DNA of 64,000 nucleotides from Kineosporiaceae bacterium (GTDB lineage: Bacteria > Actinomycetota > Actinomycetes > Actinomycetales > Kineosporiaceae): positions 310,001 to 374,000 of the forward strand of contig JADJPO010000004.1 in assembly GCA_016713225.1 (NCBI GenBank), written 5' to 3'. Numbering within the stretch: the first letter of the stretch is position 1; the number at the start of each line of letters is the position of its first letter. Positions 62,877 to 64,000 of this stretch are shown piece by piece. Both the position numbers and the translations under genes were made by a program. The notes under the pieces were generated by a model, which worked only from the letters and a program-made list of their open reading frames with translations, was not told the DNA's origin and made no database searches.

Positions 62877-63835
62877 CGTACGACCCCACCGAAGCCCGCG
62901 AGGCACTCACCCGGGTGCGCGCCGAGGTGGCCAAGGCCGTCGTCGGCCAGGACGCCGCCGTCTCGGGCCTGGTGATCGCCCTGCTGTGCCGGGGTCACGT
63001 GCTGCTCGAAGGCGTGCCCGGGGTGGCGAAAACCCTTCTGGTGCGGGCGTTCGCGACCGCGCTGGAACTGCGGACCACCCGGGTGCAGTTCACCCCCGAC
63101 CTGATGCCGGGCGATGTCACCGGATCACTGGTCTACGACGCCCGCACCGCCGAGTTCTCGTTCCGCGAGGGGCCGGTGTTCACCAACCTGCTGCTCGCCG
63201 ACGAGATCAACCGGACGCCACCGAAGACCCAGGCCTCCCTGCTCGAGGCGATGGAGGAACGGCAGGTCAGCGTGGACGGCGTCCCCCGGCCGCTGCCGGC
63301 GCCGTTTCTCGTGGCCGCCACCCAGAACCCGGTGGAGTACGAGGGCACCTATCCGCTGCCCGAGGCGCAGCTCGACCGGTTCATGCTCAAGCTGACGATG
63401 CCGCTGCCGCCGCGGGAGGTCGAGCTCGAGGTACTCAACCGGCACGCGAACGGCTTCGACCCGCGTGATCTGGCCGCCGCCGGGTTGCACGCCGTCGCCG
63501 GCCCGGAACACCTGGCCGCCGCACAGGACGCGGTACGAGCGGTCAACGCCACCCCCGAGGTGATGGGCTACATCGTCGACCTGGTGCGCGCCACCCGGGC
63601 CGCGCCGTCGCTGTCGCTCGGGGTCTCGCCACGTGGTGCGACGGCGTTGCTGGCGACCGCCCGCGCCTGGGCGTGGTTGTCGGGGCGCGACTACGTCACC
63701 CCGGACGACGTCAAGGCGCTGGCGCGGCCGACGTTGCGCCATCGGGTGCAGCTGCGCCCCGAGGCCGAGTTGGAGGGCACCACGACGGACGCCGTGCTCG
63801 ACAGCGTGCTGGCCACCGTGCCGGTGCCGCGCTGA
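62873..63835 (+). CDS. MoxR-family AAA+ ATPase
   Basis: 320 residues. Walker A LEGVPGVAKTLLV (about 42), Walker B LLADEINRTPPKTQ (about 105), sensor 1 FLVAATQNPVEYEGTYPLPEAQLDRF and a C-terminal lid with LGVSPRGATALLATARAWA and YVTPDDVKALA are in family order. MoxR ATPases act as chaperones that assemble or activate partner proteins, often the DUF58 protein encoded next. The ATG at 62873 overlaps the DUF4350 stop (ATGA). Confidence 0.95.
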   Translation: MTYDPTEAREALTRVRAEVAKAVVGQDAAVSGLVIALLCRGHVLLEGVPGVAKTLLVRAFATALELRTTRVQFTPDLMPGDVTGSLVYDARTAEFSFREGPVFTNLLLADEINRTPPKTQASLLEAMEERQVSVDGVPRPLPAPFLVAATQNPVEYEGTYPLPEAQLDRFMLKLTMPLPPREVELEVLNRHANGFDPRDLAAAGLHAVAGPEHLAAAQDAVRAVNATPEVMGYIVDLVRATRAAPSLSLGVSPRGATALLATARAWAWLSGRDYVTPDDVKALARPTLRHRVQLRPEAELEGTTTDAVLDSVLATVPVPR

Positions 63836-63857
63836 GACCGGCCGAGATCGGGTCCTG

Positions 63858-64000
63858 ATGGCGATCACCGGCCGGACGGCGCTGCTCACCCTGGCGGGGG
63901 CGGTGCCGGTGGCGCTCGCCCCGGGGTGGGCGATGCTGCTCGGCTGGGTCGGTGTGGTGATCGCCCTGGTGGGGATCGACCTGGCCCTGGCCGGTCGGTT
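63858..64000 (+). CDS. DUF58 family protein, N-terminal part (runs off the window)
   Basis: The ATG at 63858 opens a frame to the window end: MAITGRTALLTLAGAVPVAL, then WAMLLGWVGVVIALVGIDL, two hydrophobic helices as in DUF58 proteins with a cytoplasmic vWA-like domain to follow. Its position immediately after moxR supports the call. Only about 47 codons are visible. Confidence 0.75.
   Translation, partial: MAITGRTALLTLAGAVPVALAPGWAMLLGWVGVVIALVGIDLALAGR

Overview
The window is about 64 kb of very GC-rich, gene-dense chromosome from an actinobacterium. The diagnostic content is WhiB1, the RsbW/SigF pair, mtrA-mtrB-lpqB, HPF and SecA, a 180-kDa NAD-glutamate dehydrogenase, a DUF3039 protein, an Rv3235-family protein and a wax-ester synthase/DGAT. 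Gene content would fit Kineosporiales or a neighbouring order, but I cannot fix the genus from sequence alone. I see no phage or insertion sequence and no large transferred island. It reads as core chromosome with small accessory inserts (a toxin-antitoxin pair, paired secreted proteases, a sulfotransferase).

Layout. 1-1.9 kb: a gene tail, an MFS exporter and a DUF3039 protein. 2-6 kb: two paralogous secreted serine proteases that share an upstream motif. 6-8 kb: YqgE, VanZ-like and a Na/Ca antiporter. 8.1-8.5 kb: tmRNA (ssrA), whose partner smpB lies 2.4 kb away beyond a GGDEF/EAL protein. 11-14.5 kb: the division operon ftsE-ftsX-M23 peptidase-smpB. 14.7-21.6 kb: RIO kinase, prfB, sulfotransferase, PilZ protein and a DUF3516 helicase. 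21.7-26.8 kb: an FHA/FtsK triple ATPase, then rsbW-sigF. 27-35 kb: whiB1, a PdtaS-like histidine kinase and NAD-GDH. 35-37.5 kb: a PIN/RHH toxin-antitoxin pair and pruA. 37.6-47.4 kb: membrane and secreted proteins, a divergent mmpL/tetR pair with visible operators, a GGDEF protein, DUF6912-WS/DGAT and a HAD hydrolase. 47.4-59.8 kb: Rv3235-like, secA, tandem GNAT, a secreted protein, then mtrA-mtrB-lpqB-comF-hpf-ycaQ read leftward. 59.9-64 kb: a membrane protein-DUF4129-DUF4350-moxR-DUF58 operon read rightward.

Functional threads. Trans-translation (ssrA, smpB) lies beside prfB. Divisome-controlled wall hydrolysis is encoded by FtsEX plus an M23 coiled-coil peptidase. Cyclic-di-GMP signalling is represented by two GGDEF proteins and one PilZ protein. 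Proline/glutamate catabolism is represented by PruA and NAD-GDH. Envelope homeostasis is represented by MtrAB-LpqB.

Most notable non-gene structures: (i) three copies of a sequence-conserved 57-60 nt palindrome, each between convergent genes; (ii) lpqB split by a frameshift at a 12-bp tandem repeat; (iii) many in-frame 9-27 bp tandem repeats; (iv) a one-mismatch 16-bp motif upstream of both proteases; (v) two GAACAATGTTC operators placed on predicted leaderless divergent promoters; (vi) three DnaA-box-like 9-mers in one 90-bp gap; (vii) a CRP-like site upstream of whiB1.
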